From Paraburkholderia tuberum STM678 (GTDB lineage: Bacteria; Pseudomonadota; Gammaproteobacteria; Burkholderiales; Burkholderiaceae): a stretch of 64,000 bases of DNA. Both the position numbers and the translations under genes were made by a program. Shown in pieces: positions 49,277-58,311 of the stretch (positions are counted from its first letter, which is position 1; every line of letters starts with the position of its first letter). The stretch lies in NCBI RefSeq assembly GCF_902833905.1, contig NZ_CADFGP010000015.1, forward strand, positions 103,112 through 167,111. The letters run 5' to 3'. The notes under the pieces are model-generated. The model was not told the DNA's origin. It worked only from the letters and a program-made list of their open reading frames with translations, and ran no database searches.

Positions 49277-50383
49277 CTAGAGAACCTTCTGCGCATAGTG
49301 CCAGGCGAGTTCGGCCATCGGCTTCGCGCGCCGGCCGGCGTCGAGCGCCTGCGGGTTCGATGCGGTACCGTCGACGACGCGCTTCATGATCCCTTGCAGA
49401 ATCGCTGCGATGCGGAACATGTTGTAGGCCAGATAGAAATTCCAGTCGCCACGAATCTCGAAACCGGTGCGTTGGCAATAGCGCTCGACGTACCGCGCTT
49501 CATCGGGAATGCCGAGCGCGGCCCAATCGAGTCCCGCGATGCCGCGGAACTGCGTCGGGTCGACATGCCACGCCATGCAGTGGTAAGCAAAGTCGGCGAG
49601 CGGATCGCCGAGCGTCGACAGTTCCCAGTCGAGCACCGCGAGCACGCGCGGCTCGTTGCGATCGAAAATCAGATTGTCGAGCCGGTAGTCGCCATGCACG
49701 ACCGACACGCGCTCGTTCGTTTCGGCCGGCATATGCTGCGGCAGCCATTCGATCAGCCGGTGCATCGCGTCGATCGGCTCGGTCTCGGACGCCAGATACT
49801 GCTTGCTCCAGCGGCCGATCTGGCGCGCGAAGTAATTGCCCGGCTTACCGTAGTCGGCGAGGCCGGCGGCGGCGGCGTCGACACTGTGCAACGCCGCGAT
49901 CACGCGATTCATTTCGTCGTAGATCGCCGCGCGCTCGGTGGGCGTCATGCCGGGCAGCGATTGATCCCACAGCACGCGACCTTCCACGAACTCCATCACG
50001 TAGAACGCGCGACCGATCACGCTTTCGTCCTCGCACAGCGCGAGCATGTGCGCGACCGGCACGTCGGTGTCGGCGAGCGCGTGCATCACGCGATATTCGC
50101 GTTCGATCGCATGGGCGGACGGCAGCAGCTTCGCCGCGGGTCCGGGCTTCGCGCGCATCACGTACGCGCGCGACGGCGTGATCAGCTTGAACGTGGGATT
50201 GGATTGTCCGCCCGCGAATTGCTCGAGCGTGAGCGGCCCCTCGAATCCGTCGACATGTCCGGCCAGCCACGCGGCGAGCGCGTCGTTGTCGAAGCGTTGC
50301 CGCTCGTTGACCGGGCGGGTGCCCTCGAAAGCCGAGTAGTCCTGTCTGCGTGCGGGTTCGCCGGTCTGCGTGGCTTGCGCCAT
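49277..50383 (-). CDS. Phosphotransferase family protein (APH/choline-kinase fold)
   Basis: A kinase-like protein of 368 residues. N-lobe with a GGQSNPTF nucleotide-binding turn (near 64-71) and VMRAKP (Lys). The C-lobe has the Brenner/catalytic motif VVHGDYRLDNLIFD (near 224-237) and the metal-binding LDWELSTLGDPLADF. This is the aminoglycoside-phosphotransferase fold, but its neighbours are acyl-CoA genes, matching the kinase part of ACAD10/11 and of LvaA in levulinate catabolism rather than antibiotic resistance. RBS GGAGGA. Starts 57 bases upstream of the dehydrogenase. Confidence 0.9.
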   Translation of the reverse strand: MAQATQTGEPARRQDYSAFEGTRPVNERQRFDNDALAAWLAGHVDGFEGPLTLEQFAGGQSNPTFKLITPSRAYVMRAKPGPAAKLLPSAHAIEREYRVMHALADTDVPVAHMLALCEDESVIGRAFYVMEFVEGRVLWDQSLPGMTPTERAAIYDEMNRVIAALHSVDAAAAGLADYGKPGNYFARQIGRWSKQYLASETEPIDAMHRLIEWLPQHMPAETNERVSVVHGDYRLDNLIFDRNEPRVLAVLDWELSTLGDPLADFAYHCMAWHVDPTQFRGIAGLDWAALGIPDEARYVERYCQRTGFEIRGDWNFYLAYNMFRIAAILQGIMKRVVDGTASNPQALDAGRRAKPMAELAWHYAQKVL

Positions 50384-50403
50384 GTGTCTCCTCCAGTTCG
50401 GTG

Positions 50404-51120
50404 TCAGCTACGCTGGTATCGGATGAATTGTGCGTAGAGCATTTCCATCGTGGTGTTGCGAACGTCGCGATGCAACGGCGACGGCGGTGAATAGTTGAGC
50501 ATGCGCAGCACCCAGTCGCGCGGCGCGGCGCCGACGTCGAGCGCATTGATGCAGCCGGTCGCCTGCGCCAGATGACCGAAGAACGTGCGGCCGCCGGCCG
50601 TCAGCGCGTGCGACAGGATCGCGCGATTGACGCCGCCGTGCAGCACCAGCAACGCGGTGTCCCACGACGTGTCTTCGCGCAGCGCCGTGACGGCCGGCAG
50701 AACGCGATCGAACAGCTCGCCGATCGTTTCGCCGTCGAGAAAGCGCATGCTCTCCGGCACGATGCCGTCGAACACGCCGAGAAACGCCGCCTCGATATCG
50801 CTCGGCGGAATGCCGCCGAGCCGTCCGCCGCGAATTTCTCGCCACGCGGGCTCGATGTCGGGCTCGATCTGCTGACCCGTTTCGGCAAGCACGCACCGCG
50901 CGGTTTCTATCGTGCGCGGCAAGCCGCTGACGATCACGCGGTCAAAGCGCACCTGCTGTTCGGCGAACACGCGGCCCGCCGCGCTCGCCTGCTCGCGGCC
51001 GTTCGCGTTCAGCGGCACGGTTTCAGGATCGATCGCGCGGCCGGAGTCGTCGAAGTAGGTGACGTCGCCGTGACGCATCAGGAAGATGCGGCGCCGTTTC
51101 GGCAGTTGGTAGTCGGGCAT
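50404..51120 (-). CDS. Histidine phosphatase family protein
   Basis: A branch-1 histidine phosphatase of 238 residues. The catalytic RHG is in IFLMRHGDVT (near 11-20) and the second His near 175 (VLHGGVNRAI). Homologues hydrolyse phosphate esters of sugars, nucleotides or proteins. It is between the enoyl-CoA hydratase and APH genes in what appears to be one minus-strand operon (gaps of about 20 bases), so it may hydrolyse or proof-read a phosphorylated acyl intermediate. That is inference. Confidence 0.88.
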   Translation of the reverse strand: MPDYQLPKRRRIFLMRHGDVTYFDDSGRAIDPETVPLNANGREQASAAGRVFAEQQVRFDRVIVSGLPRTIETARCVLAETGQQIEPDIEPAWREIRGGRLGGIPPSDIEAAFLGVFDGIVPESMRFLDGETIGELFDRVLPAVTALREDTSWDTALLVLHGGVNRAILSHALTAGGRTFFGHLAQATGCINALDVGAAPRDWVLRMLNYSPPSPLHRDVRNTTMEMLYAQFIRYQRS

Positions 51121-51141
51121 GTCGGGCGGCTCTCTCGTCGT

Positions 51142-51930
51142 TCATTTGTAGATCGGTGCGCGTTTTTCGAGGAACGCGGTGATGCCTTCGAGACCGTCGC
51201 GATGATGCAGCGACGCGACGAAGTTATCGCGCTCGGCGACCAGATGATCAGCGAGCGGCTGCGTACCGGCCGCGGCGATCAGCCCCTTGATGCGCGCGAC
51301 CGAATTGGGCGAAATCGCGCCGAGCTCGTCGGCCCAGGCGAGCGCGTTATCGAGCGCGGTGCCGGCTTTGGTGAGCCGGTTGACGACGCCGAGTTCGTGC
51401 AGACGCGCGGCGCCGATCGGCTTGGCTTCGATCAGTACCTCGGTGGCCAGCTGGCGCGGCAGCGCCTCGGCGAGAAACCACGAGCCGCCGCCGTCGGGCG
51501 TCAGACCGACGCGCGCGTAGGACATCGCGAATTTGGCGTTGTCCGCGGCGACGATCAGATCGCAGGCGAGCGCGAGCGAAAATCCCGCGCCTGCCGCCGC
51601 GCCTTCCACCGCGGCAATGACCGGCTTCGACGATAGCCGCAGTGCCGAAATCCATTGAGCGAGCATGTCGATGCTATCGGCTTGCACGGAGGGATCTTTC
51701 GCGCGATTTTCGAGCAGGCGGTTCAGGTTGCCGCCCGCGCAAAAGAAGTTATCGGCGCCGGTGATCACGACGGCGCGAATCGACGGATCGCGCTCGACGG
51801 TATCGAATGCCTCGATGCCCGCGGCGTACATGTCCGGATGCAGCGCGTTGCGCGCACCGGGGTTCGACAGCGTGAGGACCAGCGTGGATTCGCTGCTGGC
51901 CGGGCGTGAAGCGAGCAGGGCGGCGCTCAT
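51142..51930 (-). CDS. Enoyl-CoA hydratase/isomerase family (possible oxepin-CoA hydrolase alternative type)
   Basis: A crotonase-fold protein of 262 residues. Oxyanion-hole segments: FFCAGGNLNRLLEN near 63-76 and GAAAGAGFSLALACDL near 110-125. The following SYARVGLTPDGGGSWFL carries Asp/Gly residues rather than the two Glu of classical hydratase. The start at 51930 overlaps the hydroxyacyl-CoA dehydrogenase stop (ATGA). Burkholderia homologues are sometimes labelled oxepin-CoA hydrolase alternative type; I cannot decide the reaction from sequence. Confidence 0.88.
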   Translation of the reverse strand: MSAALLASRPASSESTLVLTLSNPGARNALHPDMYAAGIEAFDTVERDPSIRAVVITGADNFFCAGGNLNRLLENRAKDPSVQADSIDMLAQWISALRLSSKPVIAAVEGAAAGAGFSLALACDLIVAADNAKFAMSYARVGLTPDGGGSWFLAEALPRQLATEVLIEAKPIGAARLHELGVVNRLTKAGTALDNALAWADELGAISPNSVARIKGLIAAAGTQPLADHLVAERDNFVASLHHRDGLEGITAFLEKRAPIYK

Positions 51931-53483
51931 GATTGGGTCTCCGTTGGGATGTCGGTGGCGTCGCGCTGGGTGAGCGCAAGGCCGAGTTGCGCGCGTCTTG
52001 CGAGCCACGGCGACGGACGATAGCGCGGTTCGCCGAGCACGCTGTGCATGTTGCGCAGGATCGTGAGAATGGTGGTGGCGCCGAGCGCGTCGCCGAGCGC
52101 GAGCGGTCCGCGCGGGTAGCCGAGGCCGAGCATGACGGCGAGGTCGATGTCCTCCGGCGTCGCGATCTGCTTCTGCGCGATGTCGCAGCCGATGTTGACG
52201 ATCGTCGCGACCACCCGCTGCGCGACGAAGCCGGTCGAATCGCGGATCACGGTGACGGGGATGCCGTCGGCGGCGAACAGCGCATGCGCGCTATCGCGCG
52301 CGGCGCGTGTCGTGGCCGGCGTGGTCATCAGCGTGCGGCGTTGCGCGCCGACGAGCGGGAACAGGGCATCGACGGCGACGACGCGGCTCGCGTCGAGCGC
52401 TTCGTCGACCGCGGCCGTGGTCGCGTCGTGGCCGAACGGCGTGACGACGATCAGCGAACCGGCGGCGGGCGTCGCGCCTTCGTCGAGCTTTACGCCCGCT
52501 TTGCCGACCAGTTGCACGACGGCCTCATACGCGTCGCGGTAGCGTTGGCTGACCCACACGCTTTGCGGCAGCGTGGTCGGAGCGGGCGCTTCGGCGGCAA
52601 CCTGCTGCTTGTCGTCCACGTAGCGATAGAAACCTTCGCCGCTCTTGCGGCCGAGCAGTCCGCCCGATAGCCGCGTGCCCGTGATCGGCGACGGCGTGTA
52701 ACGCGGTTCTTCGTAGAACTGGTGATAGATCGACTCCATCACCGGATGCGACACGTCGAGCGCGGTCAGGTCCAGCAGCTCGAACGGCCCGAGGCGAAAG
52801 CCGGCCTGCTCGCGCATGATGCGGTCGATGTCCGCAAAGCTCGCGACGCCTTCGCCCGCCACGCGCAAGCCCTCGGTATTCATGCCGCGGCCCGCGTGAT
52901 TGACGATGAAGCCCGGCATGTCCTTCGCGCGCACCGGCGTGTGGCCCATGCGGCGGGCGAGATCCATCAGCGCGTCGCCGGCTTCGGGGTCGCTGCGCAG
53001 GCCGTCGATCACTTCGACGACCTTCATCAGTGGCACCGGATTGAAGAAGTGATAGCCGACCACGCGCGACGGATCGGTGCAGCCCGCGGCAATCGCGGTG
53101 ATCGACAGCGACGACGTATTCGACGCGAGGATGCAGCGGCCGCTGACCACGGTTTCGAGCTCGCGAAACAGCGCCTGCTTCACCTCGAGCTTTTCGACGA
53201 TCGCCTCGACGACGAGATCGCAGCCGACCAGTTCGCTGATCGCCTGCACGCCGCTCACGTTGGCGAGCGCGGCGAGCGAGCGCGACTGCTCCAGCTTGCC
53301 TTTGGCCGTCAATTTGGCGAAAGTCTCCGCGAGATAGTCGCGCGCGGCGCCGACGGCGGCCGCGTGGGTGTCGTAGAGCCGCACGCGCAGGCCAGCGAGC
53401 GCCGCGATTTGCGCGATACCGCGGCCCATCGCGCCGGTGCCGACGATGCCGATGGTCTCGATGCTGAAATTGCGAGAGTTCAT
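51927..53483 (-). CDS. 3-hydroxyacyl-CoA dehydrogenase (PaaH-like)
   Basis: A protein of 518 residues: N-terminal NAD-binding Rossmann domain (GIVGTGAMGRGIAQIA near 12-27), then two C-terminal 3HCDH domains (about 190-290 and 415-505). This two-domain layout is typical of PaaH/hydroxyadipyl-CoA-type enzymes and of dedicated beta-oxidation enzymes. It oxidises 3-hydroxyacyl-CoA to 3-ketoacyl-CoA with NAD+. The start is the ATG at 53483; a long open frame upstream crosses the palindrome at 53517-53528 and is not coding. First gene of the minus-strand operon. Confidence 0.92.
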   Translation of the reverse strand: MNSRNFSIETIGIVGTGAMGRGIAQIAALAGLRVRLYDTHAAAVGAARDYLAETFAKLTAKGKLEQSRSLAALANVSGVQAISELVGCDLVVEAIVEKLEVKQALFRELETVVSGRCILASNTSSLSITAIAAGCTDPSRVVGYHFFNPVPLMKVVEVIDGLRSDPEAGDALMDLARRMGHTPVRAKDMPGFIVNHAGRGMNTEGLRVAGEGVASFADIDRIMREQAGFRLGPFELLDLTALDVSHPVMESIYHQFYEEPRYTPSPITGTRLSGGLLGRKSGEGFYRYVDDKQQVAAEAPAPTTLPQSVWVSQRYRDAYEAVVQLVGKAGVKLDEGATPAAGSLIVVTPFGHDATTAAVDEALDASRVVAVDALFPLVGAQRRTLMTTPATTRAARDSAHALFAADGIPVTVIRDSTGFVAQRVVATIVNIGCDIAQKQIATPEDIDLAVMLGLGYPRGPLALGDALGATTILTILRNMHSVLGEPRYRPSPWLARRAQLGLALTQRDATDIPTETQS

Positions 53484-53516
53484 TGTGATGCCCGACTCCA
53501 CGGTTATTTTAGAATA

Positions 53517-53528
53517 GCACGATCGTGC
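53517..53528. promoter_or_regulatory. GATC-centred palindrome between divergent genes
   Basis: GCACGATCGTGC, perfect 12 bp, between the 3-hydroxyacyl-CoA dehydrogenase (minus) and GST (plus). It lies next to a minus-strand TGCTATTCT extended -10 element. Shares the ACGATCGT core with 43194-43205. Confidence 0.55.
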
Positions 53529-53610
53529 AATTTCTTGGATGATTCGATGGAAAGCCGCTACTTCAACCTCGACGCACGGTCTCACACACCATGACACAAG
53601 GAGACACCCC

Positions 53611-54258
53611 ATGATCAAACTGTGCGGTTTTGCGCTGTCCAACTACTACAACAAGGTCAAGTTCGTGCTGCTCGAACATGGCATCGAGTTCGAGGAGCAG
53701 TTCGTGAAGCCGAGTCAGGAAGAAGCGCTGCTCGAGCATTCGCCGCTCGGCAAGGTGCCATATCTGCAGACCGAGCACGGCGACCTCTGCGAGTCGCAGT
53801 GCATCGTCGAATATCTGGCTGCGCGTTTTCCCGACAAGCGGATCTTCTGCGCCGATCCGTGGCAGGCCGCCAAGGAACGCGAAATGATCTTTTTCGTCGA
53901 TGTACATCTCGAGCTGACAGTGCGCAATCTGTACAAGGAAGCGTTTTTCGGCGGCACGGTCAGCGACGCGACGAAAGGGCGCGTCGAGAAGCTGCTCACG
54001 CATCACATCGCCGGTTTCAAACGGATCGCGAAGTTCTCGCCGTATCTGTGCGGCGAGCAATTCAGCGTGGCGGATACCGCCGGCTACGTGAGCCTGCCGC
54101 TCGTCGGTATGGCGACACAGACCATTTACGGCCGCGATCTTCTGCTCGAAGCGGGGATCGACTGGAAGCGCTACGTGAAGACGATCAACCCGCGGCCGGC
54201 TGCGCAGCGCGTGACGGAGGATCGCAAGGCCTGTGTCGCGGCATCGCGTGCGTCCTGA
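53611..54258 (+). CDS. Glutathione S-transferase
   Basis: A GST of 215 residues. N-terminal thioredoxin-like domain: IKLCGFALSNYYNKVKFVLL (about 2-21) with a possible active Ser/Asn, GKVPYLQTEHG, and ESQCIVEYLAARF, the GSH-binding Glu-Ser. Helical C-terminal domain (about 90-205). Detoxification or isomerisation role is unknown. Divergent from the beta-oxidation genes and could share the palindrome. RBS AAGGAG six bases before the ATG. Confidence 0.92.
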   Translation: MIKLCGFALSNYYNKVKFVLLEHGIEFEEQFVKPSQEEALLEHSPLGKVPYLQTEHGDLCESQCIVEYLAARFPDKRIFCADPWQAAKEREMIFFVDVHLELTVRNLYKEAFFGGTVSDATKGRVEKLLTHHIAGFKRIAKFSPYLCGEQFSVADTAGYVSLPLVGMATQTIYGRDLLLEAGIDWKRYVKTINPRPAAQRVTEDRKACVAASRAS

Positions 54259-54367
54259 GGGAATGAGCGCAGTGCCATGAAGCGCGCATGGGTGCGAAGC
54301 GCACACCCGTGCCGCGCAGCGCGATGGCAAGTAACGTGGGTTCGTTCGTGGCATCGCGCAAGGCATC

Positions 54368-55540
54368 CTAGAGCCGCGCGAGCCGTTCGAGCGCGGTAGC
54401 GAGCGTGCCTTCCTGCTTGGCGAAGCAGAAGCGCACCACGCCCGACTCGTGCGCCTCGTGATAGAACGCCGAGACCGGAATCGCCGCGACGCCGATTTCG
54501 CCGGTCAGCCATTGCGCGAATTCGGCTTCGGGCAGGTCGCTGATCGCCGAATAGTCGACGCACTGAAAATACGTGCCCGTGCACGGTAGCAGCCTGAAGC
54601 GCGAATTCGCGAGGCCCGCGTGGAAGAAATCGCGCTTGCGCTGATAGAACGCCGGTAGCTCCACGTACGGCGCCGGGTCTTTCATGTAATCGGCGAGGCC
54701 GATCTGCATCGGTGTGTTGACGGTGAACACGTTGAACTGGTGCACCTTGCGGAACTCGGCGGTCAGCGCGGCGGGCGCGGCCACATAGCCGACTTTCCAG
54801 CCCGTTACGTGGTAGGTCTTGCCGAAGCTCGACACGACGAAGCTGCGCTGCGCGAGTTGCGGATAACGCGCGACGCTTTCATGCGGCGCGCCGTCGTAGA
54901 CCATGTGCTCGTACACCTCGTCGGACAGGATCAGCAGGTTGGTGCCGCGCACGATCTCCTCGAGCTTGCGCATGTCCTGTTCGCGCCACACGGTGCCGGT
55001 CGGATTGTGCGGCGTATTGATCATGATGAGCCGCGTCTTCGGCGTGATCGCGGCGGCGAGCTTGTCGAACGGGATCGCGTAGTCGGGTGCGTCGAGCGTG
55101 ACGAAGACCGGCTTGCCGCCCGCGAGTTCGATCGACGGCAGATAGCTGTCGTAGGTCGGTTCGATCACGATCACTTCGTCGCCGGGATGGACAGTGCAAA
55201 GAATCGCGGTCAGCAACGCCTGTGTGGCGCCCGCGGTCACGGTGATTTCGCTATTGGCGTCGTAGTGGCGGCCGTACAGATTCGCGATCTTGTCCGAAAT
55301 CGCCTGACGCAGCGGCAGCACACCGGCCATCGGCGGATACTGGTTGTGACCGTTGCGCATCGCGTTCGCGACCGCGTCGACGATGCGCGGATCGCAGGCG
55401 AAGTCGGGAAAGCCCTGACCCAGATTCACCGCGCCTTTTTCCGCGGCGAGCGCGCTCATCACGGTGAAAATTGTCGTGCCGACGTTCGGCAGGCGAGACG
55501 GAAACGTGGGGCTCGTGGGCGTGTCGTGCGGTGCGTTCAT
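54368..55540 (-). CDS. Pyridoxal-phosphate aminotransferase, class I/II (methionine aminotransferase/KAT-like)
   Basis: An aminotransferase of 390 residues. PLP-binding Lys in SSFGKTYHVTGWKVGY near 236-251; substrate and cofactor motifs NTPHNPTGTVW near 175-185 and the N-terminal NLGQGFPDFA. The closest known style is YbdL (methionine aminotransferase) and kynurenine aminotransferase. The start is the ATG at 55540; upstream frame is not family-like. Convergent with the GST gene. Confidence 0.9.
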   Translation of the reverse strand: MNAPHDTPTSPTFPSRLPNVGTTIFTVMSALAAEKGAVNLGQGFPDFACDPRIVDAVANAMRNGHNQYPPMAGVLPLRQAISDKIANLYGRHYDANSEITVTAGATQALLTAILCTVHPGDEVIVIEPTYDSYLPSIELAGGKPVFVTLDAPDYAIPFDKLAAAITPKTRLIMINTPHNPTGTVWREQDMRKLEEIVRGTNLLILSDEVYEHMVYDGAPHESVARYPQLAQRSFVVSSFGKTYHVTGWKVGYVAAPAALTAEFRKVHQFNVFTVNTPMQIGLADYMKDPAPYVELPAFYQRKRDFFHAGLANSRFRLLPCTGTYFQCVDYSAISDLPEAEFAQWLTGEIGVAAIPVSAFYHEAHESGVVRFCFAKQEGTLATALERLARL

Positions 55541-55726
55541 GGCGTCGTGGGTAGCAGGGCGATAAGGTGGGCCGGTTCTCGAACTGTCGTTGCGAAGGGC
55601 GAAGCCTGATTGTAGGGAATCGCGACACGCTGTGCGCGCCGCGGGTGTCACGTTGATCGTCAGAAGCCGCCTGACGATGAACCTTCAACATGCGCTCGGC
55701 TCAACGCGCCGCACGGACGGTCGGAT

Positions 55727-56233
55727 TCACGCGTTGACGGGCTCGCCCCCAGCATTCTGCGCGATGCCGATTGCCGCGACGAACGGTGCCGGTTGCGCGA
55801 TCCTGAAGCCGAAGTCGCGCGCGACGCGTTTCGCGAGCTTCAGCACCGCACGGTCTTTCGACACGAGCCAGTCGGCCTGCGCCGCATGCGCAAGCTCGAG
55901 AAACTTCTGATCGTCGCGATCCTTGCATTGGGGCAGCGGCCGCGCGTCGGCGGCGGACTCGGTCGGCTCACACGGCTTGACCAGTTGCGCCAGCCGCGCG
56001 ACGACCGCGAGCGCAGCGGCTTTGTCGACACTGCGGTGCGCGAACTGCGGATAGTCGAGCACGTAGGCGAGCTCGGCGAGGCAGCGCGCGTCGATCAGCG
56101 CGGCGAGCGCGCCGCTTTCGAGCGCGGCGGCGATCGGCCGCGTGTGAGGGTCGTCGAATACGAGTATGTCGATCCAGACATTGGAATCGAGTACGACGCG
56201 CAACGCGCCGCTTGAGGCGAGGGAACCGGGCAT
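55727..56233 (-). CDS. PIN-domain protein (putative VapC-like endonuclease)
   Basis: A PIN-domain protein of 168 residues. Acidic catalytic residues: VVLDSNVWIDIL (about 13-24), a central Glu in AELAYVL near 54, and KDRDDQKFLELAHAAQAD near 104-121 with a WLVSKD end. Such proteins are Mg2+-dependent RNases, often toxins. No antitoxin-like gene is adjacent on the same strand: the divergent neighbour is YaaA at 56291, and downstream is the aminotransferase. It may be an orphan or housekeeping PIN (TIGR00305-like). Confidence 0.85.
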   Translation of the reverse strand: MPGSLASSGALRVVLDSNVWIDILVFDDPHTRPIAAALESGALAALIDARCLAELAYVLDYPQFAHRSVDKAAALAVVARLAQLVKPCEPTESAADARPLPQCKDRDDQKFLELAHAAQADWLVSKDRAVLKLAKRVARDFGFRIAQPAPFVAAIGIAQNAGGEPVNA

Positions 56234-56290
56234 TCGTTACAATCGGGCTTTCGTCTTTGACCGCCAGGCACGGCGTGCCTGCAAGCCTCT

Positions 56291-57073
56291 ATGATAATCG
56301 TTCTGTCGCCGGCGAAATCGCTCGACTACGACACCCCGCCGCACGTCAAAAAGCACACGATCCCCGATTTCGTCGATGACGCCGCCGAACTGATCAGCGG
56401 CCTGCGCCGTTTGTCGCCGCAACAGATCGCTTCGCTGATGAGCATTTCCGATCAGCTCGCGCACCTCAATTTTCAGCGTTACGCGGACTGGTCGCCGCAA
56501 TTCGGCATGCACAACGCCAAGCAGGCGGTGCTCGCTTTCAACGGCGACGTGTACGAAGGTTTCGATGCGAAGACGTTGTCGTCGGCCGATCTCGACTATG
56601 CGCAGAATCACGTGCGGGTGCTGTCGGGCCTCTACGGCCTGCTGCGTCCGCTCGATCTGCTGCAGCCGTACCGGCTCGAAATGGGCACGCGCTTCGTCAA
56701 TCCGCGCGGCAAGGATCTGTACGCGTTCTGGGGCGAGCGGATCACGCACGCGTTGAACGCGCAGTTGAAGAAGAATGCGGCCACCTCGCGCGTGCTGGTC
56801 AATTGCGCATCGGGCGAATACTTCAAGTCGGTCAAGCCGAAGCTGCTCGACGCGCCGGTCGTCACGCCGGTGTTCGAAGACTGGAAGGGCGGCCGCTACA
56901 AGATCATCAGCTTCCATGCAAAACGCGCGCGCGGCTTGATGGCGCGCTTCGCGGTGGAAAATCGCCTCGATCGTCCCGAGCAGTTGAAGGACTTCGAGAC
57001 CGAAGGCTACGCGTTCAGTGCCGAAGCCTCGAACGACTCCACTTTCGTATTTCGCCGCCGCGTTGCGGAATAA
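56291..57073 (+). CDS. yaaA: YaaA family peroxide-stress protein
   Basis: A YaaA/DUF328 protein of 260 residues. The N-terminal ILSPAKSLD motif (about 4-12) and the central [19 protein letters not shown] (near 116-134) are characteristic. In E. coli, YaaA limits intracellular iron during H2O2 stress and binds DNA. The N terminus is complete and length matches the family. Divergent from the PIN gene across 57 bases; no clear regulator site seen. Confidence 0.92.
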   Translation: MIIVLSPAKSLDYDTPPHVKKHTIPDFVDDAAELISGLRRLSPQQIASLMSISDQLAHLNFQRYADWSPQFGMHNAKQAVLAFNGDVYEGFDAKTLSSADLDYAQNHVRVLSGLYGLLRPLDLLQPYRLEMGTRFVNPRGKDLYAFWGERITHALNAQLKKNAATSRVLVNCASGEYFKSVKPKLLDAPVVTPVFEDWKGGRYKIISFHAKRARGLMARFAVENRLDRPEQLKDFETEGYAFSAEASNDSTFVFRRRVAE

Positions 57074-57124
57074 GCGTGCCGCTGCGCTAAAAAGGCAGCG
57101 TGAATTCAGGCAGGGAAGACTCCG

Positions 57125-58291
57125 ATGACGTTATCGATTACGAGCAATTTCGACGCAGGCGCAGTTGATGTGTTGTCCTGCGAGGACGCCGGCAATATTC
57201 GCCTGCGCGTACGGCCCGACAGCCACGCCGAGTTCGCGCAGTGGTTCTATTTCCGCCTGTCGGGCGCGGCGGGCGAGCGCTGCGTGATGACCTTCGAGAA
57301 CGCCGCCGCGTGCGCGTTCGCGGAGGGCTGGCGCGACTATCGGGCGGTCGCGAGCTACGACCGCGTGAACTGGTTTCGCGTGCCGACGTCGTACGACGGC
57401 CGCGTGCTGACGATCGACCATACGCCCGATTTCGACAGCATCTACTACGCGTACTTCGAACCGTACAGCGAGGAGCGTCATGCCGAGTTTCTCGGCGCCG
57501 TGCAGCAGATGCCGCACGCGTCGCTGACCGAACTCGGCAAGACGGTCGAAGGCCGGCCGATTTCGCTGCTCACGCTCGGCACGCCGCCCGCCAACGATGC
57601 CGCCAACGCCGCGCCCAAAAAGAACATCTGGCTGATTGCCCGGCAGCATCCGGGCGAGACGATGGCCGAATGGTTCATCGAGGGGTTCGTGAAGCGCCTC
57701 GCCGGTTGGGGCGATTGGGCGGGCGACCCGGTCGCGCGCAAGCTCTACGATCATGCGGTGTTTCACATCGTGCCGAACATGAATCCGGACGGCAGCGTGC
57801 GCGGCAATCTGCGCACCAACGCGGCCGGCGCGAACCTGAATCGCGAATGGATGGAGCCGGATGCCGCGCGCAGTCCCGAGGTACTGGTGGTGCGCGACGC
57901 GATTCATGCGATAGGCTGCGACCTGTTCTTCGATATTCATGGCGACGAGGCATTGCCGTATGTGTTCGTCGCGGGCTCCGAAATGTTGCCGGGCTTCACC
58001 GAGCGGCAGGGCCGCGAGCAGACGGCGTTCATCGAGGCGTTCAAGCACGCGAGTCCGGATTTTCAGGACAAGTATGGCTATGCGGCGAGCAAGTATCGCG
58101 AGGATGCGTTGAAGCTCGCGTCGAAGTACATCGGCAACGAATTCGGCTGTCTGTCGTTGACGTTGGAAATGCCGTTCAAGGACAACGCAAATCTGCCCGA
58201 CGAGCGGGTCGGCTGGAACGGCGAGCGCAGCGCATCGCTTGGCGCCGCAATGTTGCAAGCGATCCTGCGACACGTGGAGACGTTCGCCTGA
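57125..58291 (+). CDS. M14-family carboxypeptidase, cytosolic (CCP)-type
   Basis: A zinc carboxypeptidase of 388 residues. N-terminal beta-rich domain (about 1-125, the CCP N domain, with FYFRLSGAAGERC and VNWFRVPTSYDG). Catalytic domain: zinc ligands in ARQHPGETMAEWF (His and Glu, near 179-191) and FFDIHGDE (His, near 278); PDGSVRGNLRTNAAGANLNREW near 220-241. No signal peptide. Eukaryotic relatives remove glutamates from tubulin. The bacterial substrate is unknown. Confidence 0.92.
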   Translation: MTLSITSNFDAGAVDVLSCEDAGNIRLRVRPDSHAEFAQWFYFRLSGAAGERCVMTFENAAACAFAEGWRDYRAVASYDRVNWFRVPTSYDGRVLTIDHTPDFDSIYYAYFEPYSEERHAEFLGAVQQMPHASLTELGKTVEGRPISLLTLGTPPANDAANAAPKKNIWLIARQHPGETMAEWFIEGFVKRLAGWGDWAGDPVARKLYDHAVFHIVPNMNPDGSVRGNLRTNAAGANLNREWMEPDAARSPEVLVVRDAIHAIGCDLFFDIHGDEALPYVFVAGSEMLPGFTERQGREQTAFIEAFKHASPDFQDKYGYAASKYREDALKLASKYIGNEFGCLSLTLEMPFKDNANLPDERVGWNGERSASLGAAMLQAILRHVETFA

Positions 58292-58311
58292 AGAAGCGGA
58301 CGGATGGACAC

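Noticed and set aside
49277..50383. Aminoglycoside resistance
   Set aside because: The APH fold is shared, but the context and the LDWELSTLGDPLADF motif fit acyl-CoA-linked kinases, not drug resistance.
53484..53642. Longer 3-hydroxyacyl-CoA dehydrogenase N terminus
   Set aside because: It would cross the palindrome and promoter region, and the Rossmann motif is already complete from 53483.
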